A program made the translations under genes and the position numbers. A stretch of 64,000 bases of DNA from Pseudoruegeria aquimaris (GTDB taxonomy: Bacteria; Pseudomonadota; Alphaproteobacteria; Rhodobacterales; Rhodobacteraceae), in NCBI RefSeq assembly GCF_900172235.1, contig NZ_FWFQ01000006.1:1-64000 (forward strand), given 5' to 3'. The notes beneath the pieces were generated by a model. The model did no database searches and was not told the DNA's origin. It was given only the letters and a program-made list of their open reading frames with translations. Numbering within the stretch: position 1 is the first letter of the stretch; every line of letters begins with the position of its first letter. Of this stretch, positions 46,508-55,465 are shown piece after piece.

Positions 46508-46561
46508 CGTCCGGGTGGCCATACCCATACTTGGAATTTGCGAAGAGCCGAAAGCCCCGCC

Positions 46562-47476
46562 TTAGCCCTTTGCCGACAGAAGGGTTTCGAACTCGCGCCA
46601 TTCCCCCTTGCTCATGCCGGAGGTTTCCTGCGTCACCGTCTCACCCGCCAGCATCCGGCGCAGGGCGTCCAGCGCCCTGGCCGAGAGCGTCGCCCCGCCC
46701 ATGCGGTAATCCTCGAAGGCAGCGTAGGCGAAGGGCACCCAGTCCGCCACGATCCTGCAGATCTCCTCGGCATAGACGCGGATCTCGTATTGGGCATGGG
46801 AATCCGCGCGCAGGCGCAGGAAGTGGAACAGGTTGTGCAGATCCACCTTCCAGTACCATTGCGTGTAGATGTTGGCCGGCAGGTTCATCCGGGCCAGCTC
46901 GCGCGCCAGCCCCTGCTGGCCCTCCTGCCCGATCATCTCCTCGTAGTGATCGTAGCAGCGCGCCGCGTCGCTCTTGAGATACTCCAGCACCCGCGCGGCC
47001 TCCTCGCCCGAAAGCGCCTCGCCCCGGCCCTGGTTGTTGATCACCGACTGCGCGGCGAGCTGCTCGGGCTGAGGGATGTAGAATTCGCGGTCGAGGATGG
47101 AGTAGCGCGCGGAATATTCGTTCACGTTGGCGGTGCGATGGCGGATCCACTGGCGCGCCACGAAGACGGGCAGCTTCACGTGCAGCTTGATCTCGCACAT
47201 CTCGAAGGGGGTGGAGTGCCAGTGCCGCATCAGGTAGCGGATCAGCCCCTCGTCGTTGGACACCGATTTCGTGCCCTTGCCGTAGGAGACACGCGCCGCC
47301 TGCGTGATCGCGTTGTCATCGCCCATGTAGTCGATCACCCGGACGAAACCGTGATCCAGCACCGGGTAGGCGGTGTAGAGGTGCTTTTCCATGCCTTCGG
47401 AAACGGCGCGGAGTGTCTGGCGCGGCGTGGCGCGCAGGGCGTCGATTTCTTCCTGTTGCTCGGGCGTCAGCGGCAT
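46562..47476 (-). CDS. thyX: FAD-dependent thymidylate synthase ThyX
   Basis: A 304-residue flavin-dependent enzyme making dTMP from dUMP with methylene-tetrahydrofolate and NADPH. The ThyX signature [11 protein letters not shown] (RHRx7S) is present, with the flanking [13 protein letters not shown]. The C-terminal [22 protein letters not shown] is also typical. The start [10 protein letters not shown] at 47476 follows GAGGAG; the frame extends upstream only into non-coding sequence. Confidence 0.96.
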   Translation of the reverse strand: MPLTPEQQEEIDALRATPRQTLRAVSEGMEKHLYTAYPVLDHGFVRVIDYMGDDNAITQAARVSYGKGTKSVSNDEGLIRYLMRHWHSTPFEMCEIKLHVKLPVFVARQWIRHRTANVNEYSARYSILDREFYIPQPEQLAAQSVINNQGRGEALSGEEAARVLEYLKSDAARCYDHYEEMIGQEGQQGLARELARMNLPANIYTQWYWKVDLHNLFHFLRLRADSHAQYEIRVYAEEICRIVADWVPFAYAAFEDYRMGGATLSARALDALRRMLAGETVTQETSGMSKGEWREFETLLSAKG

Positions 47477-47616
47477 CGGGGGCTCCTCAAGGGTGGTGAC
47501 TCGCCGGATACTATATCTGGCAGAGATTGGCAGGGGAACCACAGGATGGGGTGGCTTCGCAGCAGGGTGAATTTGCCACACGCGCAACGGGAATGCGCCA
47601 CGGAGGCACGCGGGCG

Positions 47617-47645
47617 TTGACTTGCGCGCTTGCGCCTCAATACTT
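47617..47645 (+). promoter_or_regulatory. candidate sigma-70 promoter for the lipoprotein-Slam operon
   Basis: TTGACT (47617-47622) is separated by 17 bp from ATACTT (47640-47645), about 40 bp before the lipoprotein start. The -35 is good and the -10 weak. No obvious Fur box was seen. Confidence 0.4.
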
Positions 47646-47684
47646 CACGCAACCGAGGCAGCAGTCACAAAAAGAACAAACCAC

Positions 47685-48614
47685 ATGGCACATCACAGGG
47701 CACCCCTGATCCTCGCCGCGGCGCTCGCGGCAGTCACGGCCTGCACCGGCCCCTCCACGGAGGATGGCGACGGCAGCAGCGACACCTTCACCGGCGAGGG
47801 CCTTCTGCTGCCCGGAACCGAAAACCCCACGGCCGACGCCGACATCCTGCGCTACGAGGAAGACGGCTCCGTCAGCACGGTCAGCTACAATGCCGGCGCC
47901 GACACCTTCACCGTGGACAATCTGCCCTTCGACGGCGACGGAGTCTATGACCGCGACGACGTGGTCGCCTCACTCAACGGCTTCAACGTCTACGAGAACA
48001 ACAACCTGACCGAGCGCCGCGCCTACAAGGCTCTGCATGGCACAAGCGCTTCCGGCAAGACCTCCGTATCGATCATCCGCACCGGCAGCTACAACGGCTA
48101 CGGCTTCGGTGGCTTCGTCTACACCCGCGACGGCCGCGTGAACCTGCCCCGCTCCGGGCAGGCCACCTTCACCGGCCAATACGCCGGCACACGTGTGTTC
48201 GAAGGTATGGGCGGCCAGCAATACACCACCGGCGACGCCGTTCTCGAAGTGGATTTCTCCGATTTCGCGGCCACCAACGCCGTTGAGGGCGCGATCATCA
48301 ACCGGCAGGTCTTCGATCTGAACGGCAACCCGGTGACCCTCTTCGAGAACGACGGCGTCACGGCCTATTCGCTGCCGACGCTTGTTCTGGCCACCGGCTC
48401 CATCACCACCGCGGGCGAGATCGTGGGCACAGCGAGCAGCGAGCGCGTGCCGGCGGGCGGCACCACCAGCTCAACTTTCGAGGAAGGCAACTACTACGCC
48501 GTGATCGCCGGCGACGATGCCGAAGAAATCGCGGGTGTGATCGTCGTCACGTCGTCGGATCCGCAAACGGGCAACGGCGTGCAGGAAACCGGCGGCTTCT
48601 TCGTCTACGACTGA
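47685..48614 (+). CDS. TbpB-like surface lipoprotein (predicted Slam substrate)
   Basis: A 309-residue lipoprotein. The signal peptide ends in a lipobox (VTAC, Cys20), followed by a flexible acidic/Gly/Ser stretch. The C-terminal half matches the transferrin-binding-protein-like beta-barrel: SGQATFTGQYAGTRVF, then TTGDAVLEVDFSDFAATNAVEGAI, then a Gly-rich end (ETGGFFVYD). Such barrels are displayed on the surface by Slam proteins, and a Slam-like gene follows one base downstream. The ligand is unknown; no TonB-dependent receptor is adjacent, so an iron role is not supported directly. Confidence 0.75.
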   Translation: MAHHRAPLILAAALAAVTACTGPSTEDGDGSSDTFTGEGLLLPGTENPTADADILRYEEDGSVSTVSYNAGADTFTVDNLPFDGDGVYDRDDVVASLNGFNVYENNNLTERRAYKALHGTSASGKTSVSIIRTGSYNGYGFGGFVYTRDGRVNLPRSGQATFTGQYAGTRVFEGMGGQQYTTGDAVLEVDFSDFAATNAVEGAIINRQVFDLNGNPVTLFENDGVTAYSLPTLVLATGSITTAGEIVGTASSERVPAGGTTSSTFEEGNYYAVIAGDDAEEIAGVIVVTSSDPQTGNGVQETGGFFVYD

Positions 48615-48615
48615 C

Positions 48616-49974
48616 ATGGCCCGGCGCGCGCCTCTCCTCGCCGCGCTGGCCCTCTGCCTCTGCGCCGCGCAGCCGCTTTCGGCGCAGAGCCTGCGCATCT
48701 CGGCCGAGGACGGCCCCCGCGCCGCCTTCACCCTACTCTACAACGGCTACGCCCAGGCCGCGGCGGACCTGGCCCGCGCCCTGATCGCACGCGATCCGTC
48801 CGATCTTGAAGCCCACCTCGCGCTGTCGCGTGCGGAGCGGGTTCTGGGCAATTTCGAAGCCGCCACCGCGGCCGGCAAATCCGCCTGGGCGCTGGCCGAC
48901 ACCGACGAGGAACGCTTCGCCGCCGCGCTCGTCACGGCGCAGGCGCTTTCGTCGGAGGGCAAGCGCACCCGCGCCATGCTCTGGCTGCGCCGCGCCGCGC
49001 AGGAAGCGCCCGACGAGGCCCGCAAGGCACAGGCGATGCGCGACTTCCGCTACGTGCGCGGGCGCAATCCCTTTTCCACCACGCTCTCCTTCACCTCGCG
49101 CCCCTCCTCCAACATCAACAACGGCTCGAAATCCGACACGCTGATCATCGACGGCCTGCCCTTCGTGATCAGCGGCGATGCCCGCGCGCTTTCAGGGCTG
49201 GAAGTGGTGCTCGGCGCCAGCACGGCCTATACGCGGCGGGTGTCGGAAAACCGGCTGCTGCGCTTCGGCGGCCGCTTCGAAACCCGTCACTACGCGCTCT
49301 CTTCCGAGGCCAAGGCGCAGGCCCCCGATCAGGACGCCAGCGATTACAGCTACACTGAAATCGAGGCCACTATCGGCGCCACGCAACTGCGCGATCCCCG
49401 CCTCGGCATCACCGACCTGAGCTTCGACATCGGCCGGGCATGGTATGGCGGCGATCCGCTCGCCAACTTCCTGCGCGGCACCATCGAGCACCGCCAGCGG
49501 CTGGGCCGCAGCATCACCGGCACCTACAGCCTCTCGCTCACCAGCCAGCAGCGGCTCGACAGCTCCACCCAGGATTCCACCGATCTCTTCGTGCTGGGCA
49601 ACTGGGCGATGACAGGGCAGAGCGGCGGCGTACTGGGCTGGAACCTCGGCGCACGCGACATGCGCTCGCAGTCCGCCACGATTTCCCACAACGCGCTCAT
49701 CGCCGGGATCAGCTACCAGCCCCGGGCAGAGATCTTCGGCACGCGGGGCGTGCTCTCGCTCGACGTGGAGCAGCGCAGCTACGACAAGCCCCTGTTCGGC
49801 ACCATGCGCGAAGACACCAGAACGCGCCTCGGCGTGACCCTGCTTCTGGACGGGCTTGAATATTATGGGTTCGCGCCGACGCTGAACATGTCCTATACCC
49901 GGACGAAATCGAACATCTCGCTCTATGACACCGAGGAAATCGGGGTCAACATCGGGTTGAGATCCACGTTCTGA
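48616..49974 (+). CDS. surface lipoprotein assembly modifier (Slam-like, DUF560)
   Basis: A 452-residue outer-membrane protein. A signal peptide (cleavage near LSAQS, residue ~24) precedes an N-terminal tetratricopeptide-type helical domain (about 30-150; e.g. DLEAHLALSRAERVLGNFEAA). A ~300-residue beta-barrel follows. Its end, TRTKSNISLYDTEEIGVNI then terminal Phe, matches the DUF560 C-terminal signature. Slam proteins move lipoproteins to the outer-leaflet surface in Neisseria and other Proteobacteria. Being coupled to the TbpB-like lipoprotein supports that role here. Confidence 0.8.
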   Translation: MARRAPLLAALALCLCAAQPLSAQSLRISAEDGPRAAFTLLYNGYAQAAADLARALIARDPSDLEAHLALSRAERVLGNFEAATAAGKSAWALADTDEERFAAALVTAQALSSEGKRTRAMLWLRRAAQEAPDEARKAQAMRDFRYVRGRNPFSTTLSFTSRPSSNINNGSKSDTLIIDGLPFVISGDARALSGLEVVLGASTAYTRRVSENRLLRFGGRFETRHYALSSEAKAQAPDQDASDYSYTEIEATIGATQLRDPRLGITDLSFDIGRAWYGGDPLANFLRGTIEHRQRLGRSITGTYSLSLTSQQRLDSSTQDSTDLFVLGNWAMTGQSGGVLGWNLGARDMRSQSATISHNALIAGISYQPRAEIFGTRGVLSLDVEQRSYDKPLFGTMREDTRTRLGVTLLLDGLEYYGFAPTLNMSYTRTKSNISLYDTEEIGVNIGLRSTF

Positions 49975-49987
49975 GCCTCGAGGCCCC

Positions 49988-50863
49988 ATGGCGACAGACC
50001 TCCACGCCGCATTCGATGCACGGGTGAGCCGCCCGCTGCGCGCACGCCTGCCGCGCGGGCTGGCCGAACCGCTGGTCTTCGTGCTCAAATTCCTCTGGGC
50101 GGCGCTCTTCGGCATCCTCTTCCTGATCGCGCTGGTGGTGACGCAGGCCATCTGGCAGCCCGACTGGTGGCTCACCCGCTACGATGCGCTGCTGCTCTAC
50201 GCGCTCACGGTGCAGGGGCTGATGCTCTGGCTGCGGCTGGAAAGCTGGGAGGAGGCAAAGGTGATCTTCCTCTTCCACCTCACCGGCACGGTGATGGAGA
50301 TCTTCAAGGTGAACGCCGGAAGCTGGAGCTACCCGCAGCCCGCCGTGATGCAGATCTTCGGCGTGCCGCTGTTCTCGGGCTTCATGTATGCCTCCGTCGG
50401 CTCCACCATCGCGCGGCTGTTCCGGCTCTTCCGGGTGCAGCTGGCCCCCTACCCGCCTTTCCGGGCCACGGTGCTGCTGGCGGCGGCGATCTACGTGAAT
50501 TTCTTCGCCCACCACTTCATCTGGGATGCCCGCTACCTGCTCTTTGCCGCCACCGTGCTGCTGTTCGCGCGCACCCGCATGTGGTTTTACACCTCCAGCC
50601 GCGCCCATTGGGTGCCTCTGCCCGTCGCGATCCTGACCTGCAGCTTCGCGCTCTGGGTGGCCGAGAACATCGGCACCTGGAGCGAAACCTGGGTCTACAC
50701 CGGGCAGCGCCCGTGGCAGATGGTTTCGCTGCACAAGATGGGCAGCTGGTATCTGCTGCTCTACGTTTCCTTCGTGACGGTCACGCTCGTCTACCGCGAT
50801 CTGCTGAAGCCGCGGAAACTGCGGCGCGACGGCGAAACGGGTTTCCTTGAGCCGGCGGAGTGA
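49988..50863 (+). CDS. DUF817 family membrane protein
   Basis: A 291-residue integral membrane protein with seven or so hydrophobic segments. Conserved DUF817 features are visible: KVNAGSWSYP, GFMYASVGSTI, NFFAHHFIWDAR and WVAENIGTWSETWVY. The His/Trp-rich motifs suggest an active site or cofactor site in the membrane, but the function is unknown to me. It starts 13 bp after the Slam gene, though co-function is not implied. Confidence 0.85.
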   Translation: MATDLHAAFDARVSRPLRARLPRGLAEPLVFVLKFLWAALFGILFLIALVVTQAIWQPDWWLTRYDALLLYALTVQGLMLWLRLESWEEAKVIFLFHLTGTVMEIFKVNAGSWSYPQPAVMQIFGVPLFSGFMYASVGSTIARLFRLFRVQLAPYPPFRATVLLAAAIYVNFFAHHFIWDARYLLFAATVLLFARTRMWFYTSSRAHWVPLPVAILTCSFALWVAENIGTWSETWVYTGQRPWQMVSLHKMGSWYLLLYVSFVTVTLVYRDLLKPRKLRRDGETGFLEPAE

Positions 50864-50912
50864 TTAGCTGTCGTGTCGACGGCCTGAAACGAACCAACGA
50901 AGGGAGCCCCCG

Positions 50913-51341
50913 ATGGGTATCAAGTATCTGCACACCATGGTCCGCGTGAAGGATCTGGAGGCCTCGATGGCCTTCTACAAGCTGCTGGGGCTGGAAGAGA
51001 CCCGCCGGTACGACAACGAGGCCGGCCGGTTCTCGCTGATTTTCATGGCGCCGCCGGAGCAGCCCGAATGCCCGGTGGAACTCACCTACAACTGGGACGG
51101 TGACGAGGGCCTGCCTTCGGACAGCCGCCATTTCGGCCACCTCGCCTACGAGGTGGACGACATCTACGCCACCTGCCAGCACCTGATGGATAACGGCGTC
51201 ACCATCAACCGCCCGCCGCGCGACGGCCACATGGCCTTCGTCCGCTCGCCCGACAACGTGTCGATCGAGCTGCTGCAGAAGGGCGAGGCCCTGCCTCCGG
51301 CCGAGCCCTGGGCCAGCATGGAAAACACCGGCCATTGGTGA
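50913..51341 (+). CDS. gloA: lactoylglutathione lyase (glyoxalase I)
   Basis: A 142-residue VOC-family enzyme converting the methylglyoxal-glutathione hemithioacetal to S-lactoylglutathione. The four metal ligands are in place: His7, Glu56, His76 and Glu119. Family motifs HTMVRVKDLEAS and HFGHLAYEVDDIY are present. ATG 50913 follows AGGGAG. Its stop overlaps the GTG start of the next gene (GTGA). Confidence 0.93.
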   Translation: MGIKYLHTMVRVKDLEASMAFYKLLGLEETRRYDNEAGRFSLIFMAPPEQPECPVELTYNWDGDEGLPSDSRHFGHLAYEVDDIYATCQHLMDNGVTINRPPRDGHMAFVRSPDNVSIELLQKGEALPPAEPWASMENTGHW

Positions 51342-52285
51342 GCCGGCGCGCGCCCTCCGCCCCGGCCGTGCTGGCCGGGGCGCTTCTGCTCGGCGCGGCA
51401 CCCCTTGCCGCCCCGGCCAGCGCACAGGCCACGGCGACGCCGGCCCAGTCAGCGCAGGCCATCCCGGCACTTCCGCTCAAGGCACGGGCCGCCCAGACGC
51501 AGGCCTCCAAGACGCAGGCCACCAATACACAGTTCAACGGCTGCCGGCAGGCTCTGGCGCTGGGGCTGGACGTCTCCGGCTCCGTGGACGCCACCGAATA
51601 CGCCATACAGCGCCGCGGCCTCGCCGGGGCCCTGCGCCACCCCGAGGTGCGCGCCGCCCTGCTCCAGCTGCCCGGCCTGCCCGTCTCGCTGATGGTCTTC
51701 GAATGGAGCGGCGCCGACGCGCAGCACGATCTCACCGGCTGGCGTTCGATCCGAACCGAGGCCGACATCGAGACCCTCGCCACCGAGCTTGCCAACCCCG
51801 ACGGCCGTCCGGCCGCCGGCACCACCGCGATCGGCAGCGCCATCCAGTTCGCCGTGGCCGCCTTCGAGGCCGGGCCCCGCTGTTTTCGCCGCACGCTGGA
51901 TCTCTCGGGCGACGGCAAGAACAACGGCTGGCCACCGCCGCGCGATACCCATGCCCTCGCCGCGGCCGCCGGCGTGGGCATCAACGGGCTCGTCATCGGC
52001 GGCGACAGCCCCTCCACGCGGGACGACCGATCCGCCTCCATCGGAGAGCTCGTCGCCTATTTCCAGCACAACGTGATCCTCGGCCCCGGCGCCTTCGTGG
52101 AGGCGGCCCTGGGCTTCGAGGATTTCGAGGCCGCGATGGTGCGCAAACTGTTGAAGGAGTTGGACGGCTTCGTCTTCGGCGCCCTGCCTGCCGCGGGACG
52201 AAAGGACACCGCCCACCAAGCCTTTCACCTGCCCGTCAGCGGTCCAGCCCCGAGCCGATCGCCGGCCGAGGCGCCGGCGCGATAG
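51338..52285 (+). CDS. DUF1194 (vWA-like) secreted protein
   Basis: A 315-residue exported protein. A long Ala/Pro-rich signal peptide (cleavage near ASAQA, residue ~31) and a low-complexity Gln/Thr/Ala stretch precede a DUF1194 domain. This is a vWA-like fold with the MIDAS-type LGLDVSGSVDATEY and LDLSGDGKNNG. The function is unknown; the family is common in Alphaproteobacteria. GTG at 51338 is the likely start, overlapping gloA by four bases; a TTG one codon earlier is possible. It is the second vWA-type exported protein within 8 kb. Confidence 0.82.
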   Translation: MSRRAPSAPAVLAGALLLGAAPLAAPASAQATATPAQSAQAIPALPLKARAAQTQASKTQATNTQFNGCRQALALGLDVSGSVDATEYAIQRRGLAGALRHPEVRAALLQLPGLPVSLMVFEWSGADAQHDLTGWRSIRTEADIETLATELANPDGRPAAGTTAIGSAIQFAVAAFEAGPRCFRRTLDLSGDGKNNGWPPPRDTHALAAAAGVGINGLVIGGDSPSTRDDRSASIGELVAYFQHNVILGPGAFVEAALGFEDFEAAMVRKLLKELDGFVFGALPAAGRKDTAHQAFHLPVSGPAPSRSPAEAPAR

Positions 52286-52298
52286 CCGGGGCGCCCGT

Positions 52299-52796
52299 TC
52301 AGTAGATGTAGCGGATCTGCTCGCTCCAGTAGCGCTCGACGCGCCGCAGGGCGGTGTTGATGTCTTCCAGTCCTTCAAGGCTGAGCACTTCGCGCGCCTG
52401 CAGCCCATCGGCGTGGCGGCTGAACAGCGCCGCGACGATATCGCGGATCCGCCGCCCCTTCTCCGTCAGCCGCACCCGCACGCTGCGCCTGTCCACCTCG
52501 CAGCGCTGGTGGTGCATGTAGCCCATTTCCACGAGTTTCTTGAGATTGTAGGAGACGTTGGAGCCCTGGTAGTAGCCGCGGCTCTTCAACTCCCCCGCGG
52601 TGACTTCATTGTCGCCGATGTTGAACAGCAGCAACGCCTGCACCGCGTTGATCTCGAGGATTCCGACGCGCTCGAACTCATCCTTGATCACGTCCAGCAG
52701 CAGGCGGTGGAGCCGTTCCACCAGCGCAAGCGCTTCCAGGTAGCCGGCGACGTAGCCCGTATTGCCAGGCACCGACACCGAATTGTGCATCGTCAT
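52299..52796 (-). CDS. MarR-family transcriptional regulator
   Basis: A 165-residue winged-helix protein. The helix-turn-helix is at about residues 65-90 (VTAGELKSRGYYQGSNVSYNLKKLVEMGY) and the wing at HQRCEVDRRSVRVRLTEKG, with helical dimerisation ends. The sequence pattern resembles the LdtR-like subgroup of alphaproteobacterial MarR proteins, some of which control L,D-transpeptidases; that is a loose resemblance. Two start ATGs (52796, 52790) are close. Convergent with the DUF1194 gene. Confidence 0.82.
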   Translation of the reverse strand: MTMHNSVSVPGNTGYVAGYLEALALVERLHRLLLDVIKDEFERVGILEINAVQALLLFNIGDNEVTAGELKSRGYYQGSNVSYNLKKLVEMGYMHHQRCEVDRRSVRVRLTEKGRRIRDIVAALFSRHADGLQAREVLSLEGLEDINTALRRVERYWSEQIRYIY

Positions 52797-52891
52797 CTTC
52801 TTCTCCCGCCAGTTTCGGTCCTGGAGGAGAATCGGAGGGAAAGCCGAAGATCCGGTTAATCCGAGAAAAATGTGCCGAAAATTCCGACCGA

Positions 52892-53182
52892 TCAGCCCGC
52901 GCCACCTGCGGCGCCTTCGCCCCGCGCATGGCGGGAGATCCGCGTCAGCAGATCGAGGTATTCCGGGGGCGTCGGCGCCTGGCCGGTGACCCAGCGCAGC
53001 AGATCCTGGTCGTTTTCCGAAAGCAACTGGTCATAGAGCTGCAGATCCGCCTCGCCGAGGCGCTCCAGTTCGCTGTCGGCGAAGGGGCCGAGGATCACGT
53101 CCATCTCCTTCATGCCCCGGCGCCATGAGCGCATCTTCATCCGCTTCAGGCGGGCTTCGGCGGTTTCGCGGATCTCACTCAT
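52892..53182 (-). CDS. sdhE: FAD assembly factor SdhE
   Basis: A 96-residue member of the SdhE/Sdh5 (DUF339) family. It helps attach FAD covalently to succinate dehydrogenase. The RxxRGMKEMD signature (SWRRGMKEMDVILGPF) and DLQLYDQLLSENDQDLLRWV are diagnostic. The ATG at 53182 shares a base with the TGA of the upstream regulator gene (TGATG). The sdh operon itself is not in the window. Confidence 0.92.
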   Translation of the reverse strand: MSEIRETAEARLKRMKMRSWRRGMKEMDVILGPFADSELERLGEADLQLYDQLLSENDQDLLRWVTGQAPTPPEYLDLLTRISRHARGEGAAGGAG

Positions 53183-53601
53183 CACATAGGCCCTTTCAGC
53201 GTGGCACGCAGCCGTTTCTCCAACATCGCCAGCTTCTCGGCGGAGCGGCTCATCTCGGCCTTCAGCTGGCGCAGCTCTGCCAGCAGATCCGAGACCTCGA
53301 ACGGAATCTCCGCCTCTTCGACCGGGCCGCTCAGCCCCTCGCCCTCGCCCGTCAGAAGCCAGCGCATGGAGACGTTGAGCACGCCCGACAGCATCTGCAG
53401 CTTGTTGGCCCGCGGCTCCTGGAGATCCTCTTCCCAGACGCGGATCGTCTTGAGCTTCACCCCGAGCCGCTTGGCGAGATCGCCCTGGCTCATGCCCATG
53501 GCCTCCCGTGCGCCGGCCAGCCGATCCCCGAAGGTGGCGGCATCGGCGCCGAACCAGCTACTCTCGGCGGCCTGCATCTCGGGCTGTTCGGCGTCGCTCA
53601 T
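53182..53601 (-). CDS. XRE-family HTH protein coupled to sdhE
   Basis: A 139-residue protein with a Cro/CI helix-turn-helix (about residues 23-75: AMGMSQGDLAKRLGVKLKTIRVWEEDLQEPRANKLQML). A C-terminal coiled coil (VSDLLAELRQLKAEMSRSAEKLAMLEK-type) follows and may mediate oligomerisation. The start MSDAEQPEM at 53601 follows a GGAGAT-type site; the frame is open far upstream but overlaps the divergent aminotransferase. Translationally coupled to sdhE. Confidence 0.82.
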   Translation of the reverse strand: MSDAEQPEMQAAESSWFGADAATFGDRLAGAREAMGMSQGDLAKRLGVKLKTIRVWEEDLQEPRANKLQMLSGVLNVSMRWLLTGEGEGLSGPVEEAEIPFEVSDLLAELRQLKAEMSRSAEKLAMLEKRLRATLKGPM

Positions 53602-53632
53602 GGGATCTCCTTTTGAAGAAATGGCGGCTTGA

Positions 53633-54892
<1,260 letters not shown>

Positions 54893-54906
54893 GTTAAGGG
54901 GTTCAC

Positions 54907-55314
54907 ATGGCAGCGGAACTGCCCGAGTACTACTTCCGGATCCGGGAAAACGGCGCCACCGTTTTCAGGGTCGACACCGAGAACCGGCAGCGGCGCATCG
55001 AAATGGATCAGATCGCCGTGGCCAACGTGAAGAACGGCCAGATCAAACCCCACGGCGACCGCAGCCTCTCGGAGAAGGACCAGCGCGTGATCCGGGAGTG
55101 GATCGAGGCCCGCCGCGCGCTCCTGGCCAAGCGCGACATCGACGACATCCTGCGCGCGGTGGACTACCTCAACACCACCACCCACTGGGTGCAGAGCAAG
55201 GCCAGCGACGAGGATCTCGAAGCGGTCACCGATGCGCTGCTGCTGGCGATGCACGATCTGCGCTCGGTGCTGGTGCGCAAGAAGGCCGACCGCCTGATGG
55301 GCGGCAAGAACTGA
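54907..55314 (+). CDS. conserved hypothetical protein
   Basis: A 135-residue soluble protein, highly charged and mostly helical (EKDQRVIREWIEARRALLAKRDIDDILRAV), with a short beta-rich start (PEYYFRIRENGATVFRVD). I do not recognise a domain; no signal peptide or cysteine motif is seen. It starts 14 bp after the aminotransferase stop with AAGGGG as ribosome-binding site, so the two are probably co-transcribed. Confidence 0.75.
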   Translation: MAAELPEYYFRIRENGATVFRVDTENRQRRIEMDQIAVANVKNGQIKPHGDRSLSEKDQRVIREWIEARRALLAKRDIDDILRAVDYLNTTTHWVQSKASDEDLEAVTDALLLAMHDLRSVLVRKKADRLMGGKN

Positions 55315-55320
55315 GCCCGC

Positions 55321-55440
55321 CATGGGGGGCTCTGCCCCCCGTCGCGCCTGCGGCGCGCCTCCCCCCGAGGTATTTGGGGCGAGAGGAAGCGGCCGACTTT
55401 GTTCTCCAAATATCCCGGAGCGCGAGGCAGAGCCTCGCAT
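55321..55440. repeat. mirrored GAGGTATTT repeat element between convergent genes
   Basis: Left module: GGGGGGC/GCCCCCC hairpin (55324-55340), a GCGC-rich stem and CTCCCCCCGAGGTATTT (55359-55375), the last identical to the repeat after murD. Right module: CTCCAAATATCCCGG and a GCGAGGC/GCCTCGC hairpin (55422-55438). TATTTGG (55371-55377) and CCAAATA (55406-55412) are inverted copies, so the whole looks like two REP-like modules head to head. It lies between the ends of two convergent genes. Confidence 0.7.
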
Positions 55441-55465
55441 CGGCCCGGCCCGTGTCAGGGCATTG

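Larger units (their letters stand above)
46080..46561. other. intergenic region upstream of the autotransporter, downstream of thyX
   Basis: 482 bp with no credible gene. The part next to the autotransporter (46090-46230) is relatively AT-rich and should hold its promoter. At 46313-46331 GTATTCC and GGAATAC form a perfect 7-bp inverted repeat with a five-base centre. The thyX terminator is at 46487-46507. Open frames here have no ribosome-binding site or homology-like sequence. Confidence 0.45.

Noticed and set aside
46286-47620. A 444-codon plus-strand frame opposite thyX
   Set aside because: It is antisense to thyX, which has the full RHRx7S signature and a good ribosome-binding site.
51338-52285. 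DUF1194 protein as a functional partner of gloA because of the GTGA overlap
   Set aside because: Overlap shows translational coupling only; an exported vWA-like protein and a cytosolic glyoxalase have no evident shared pathway.
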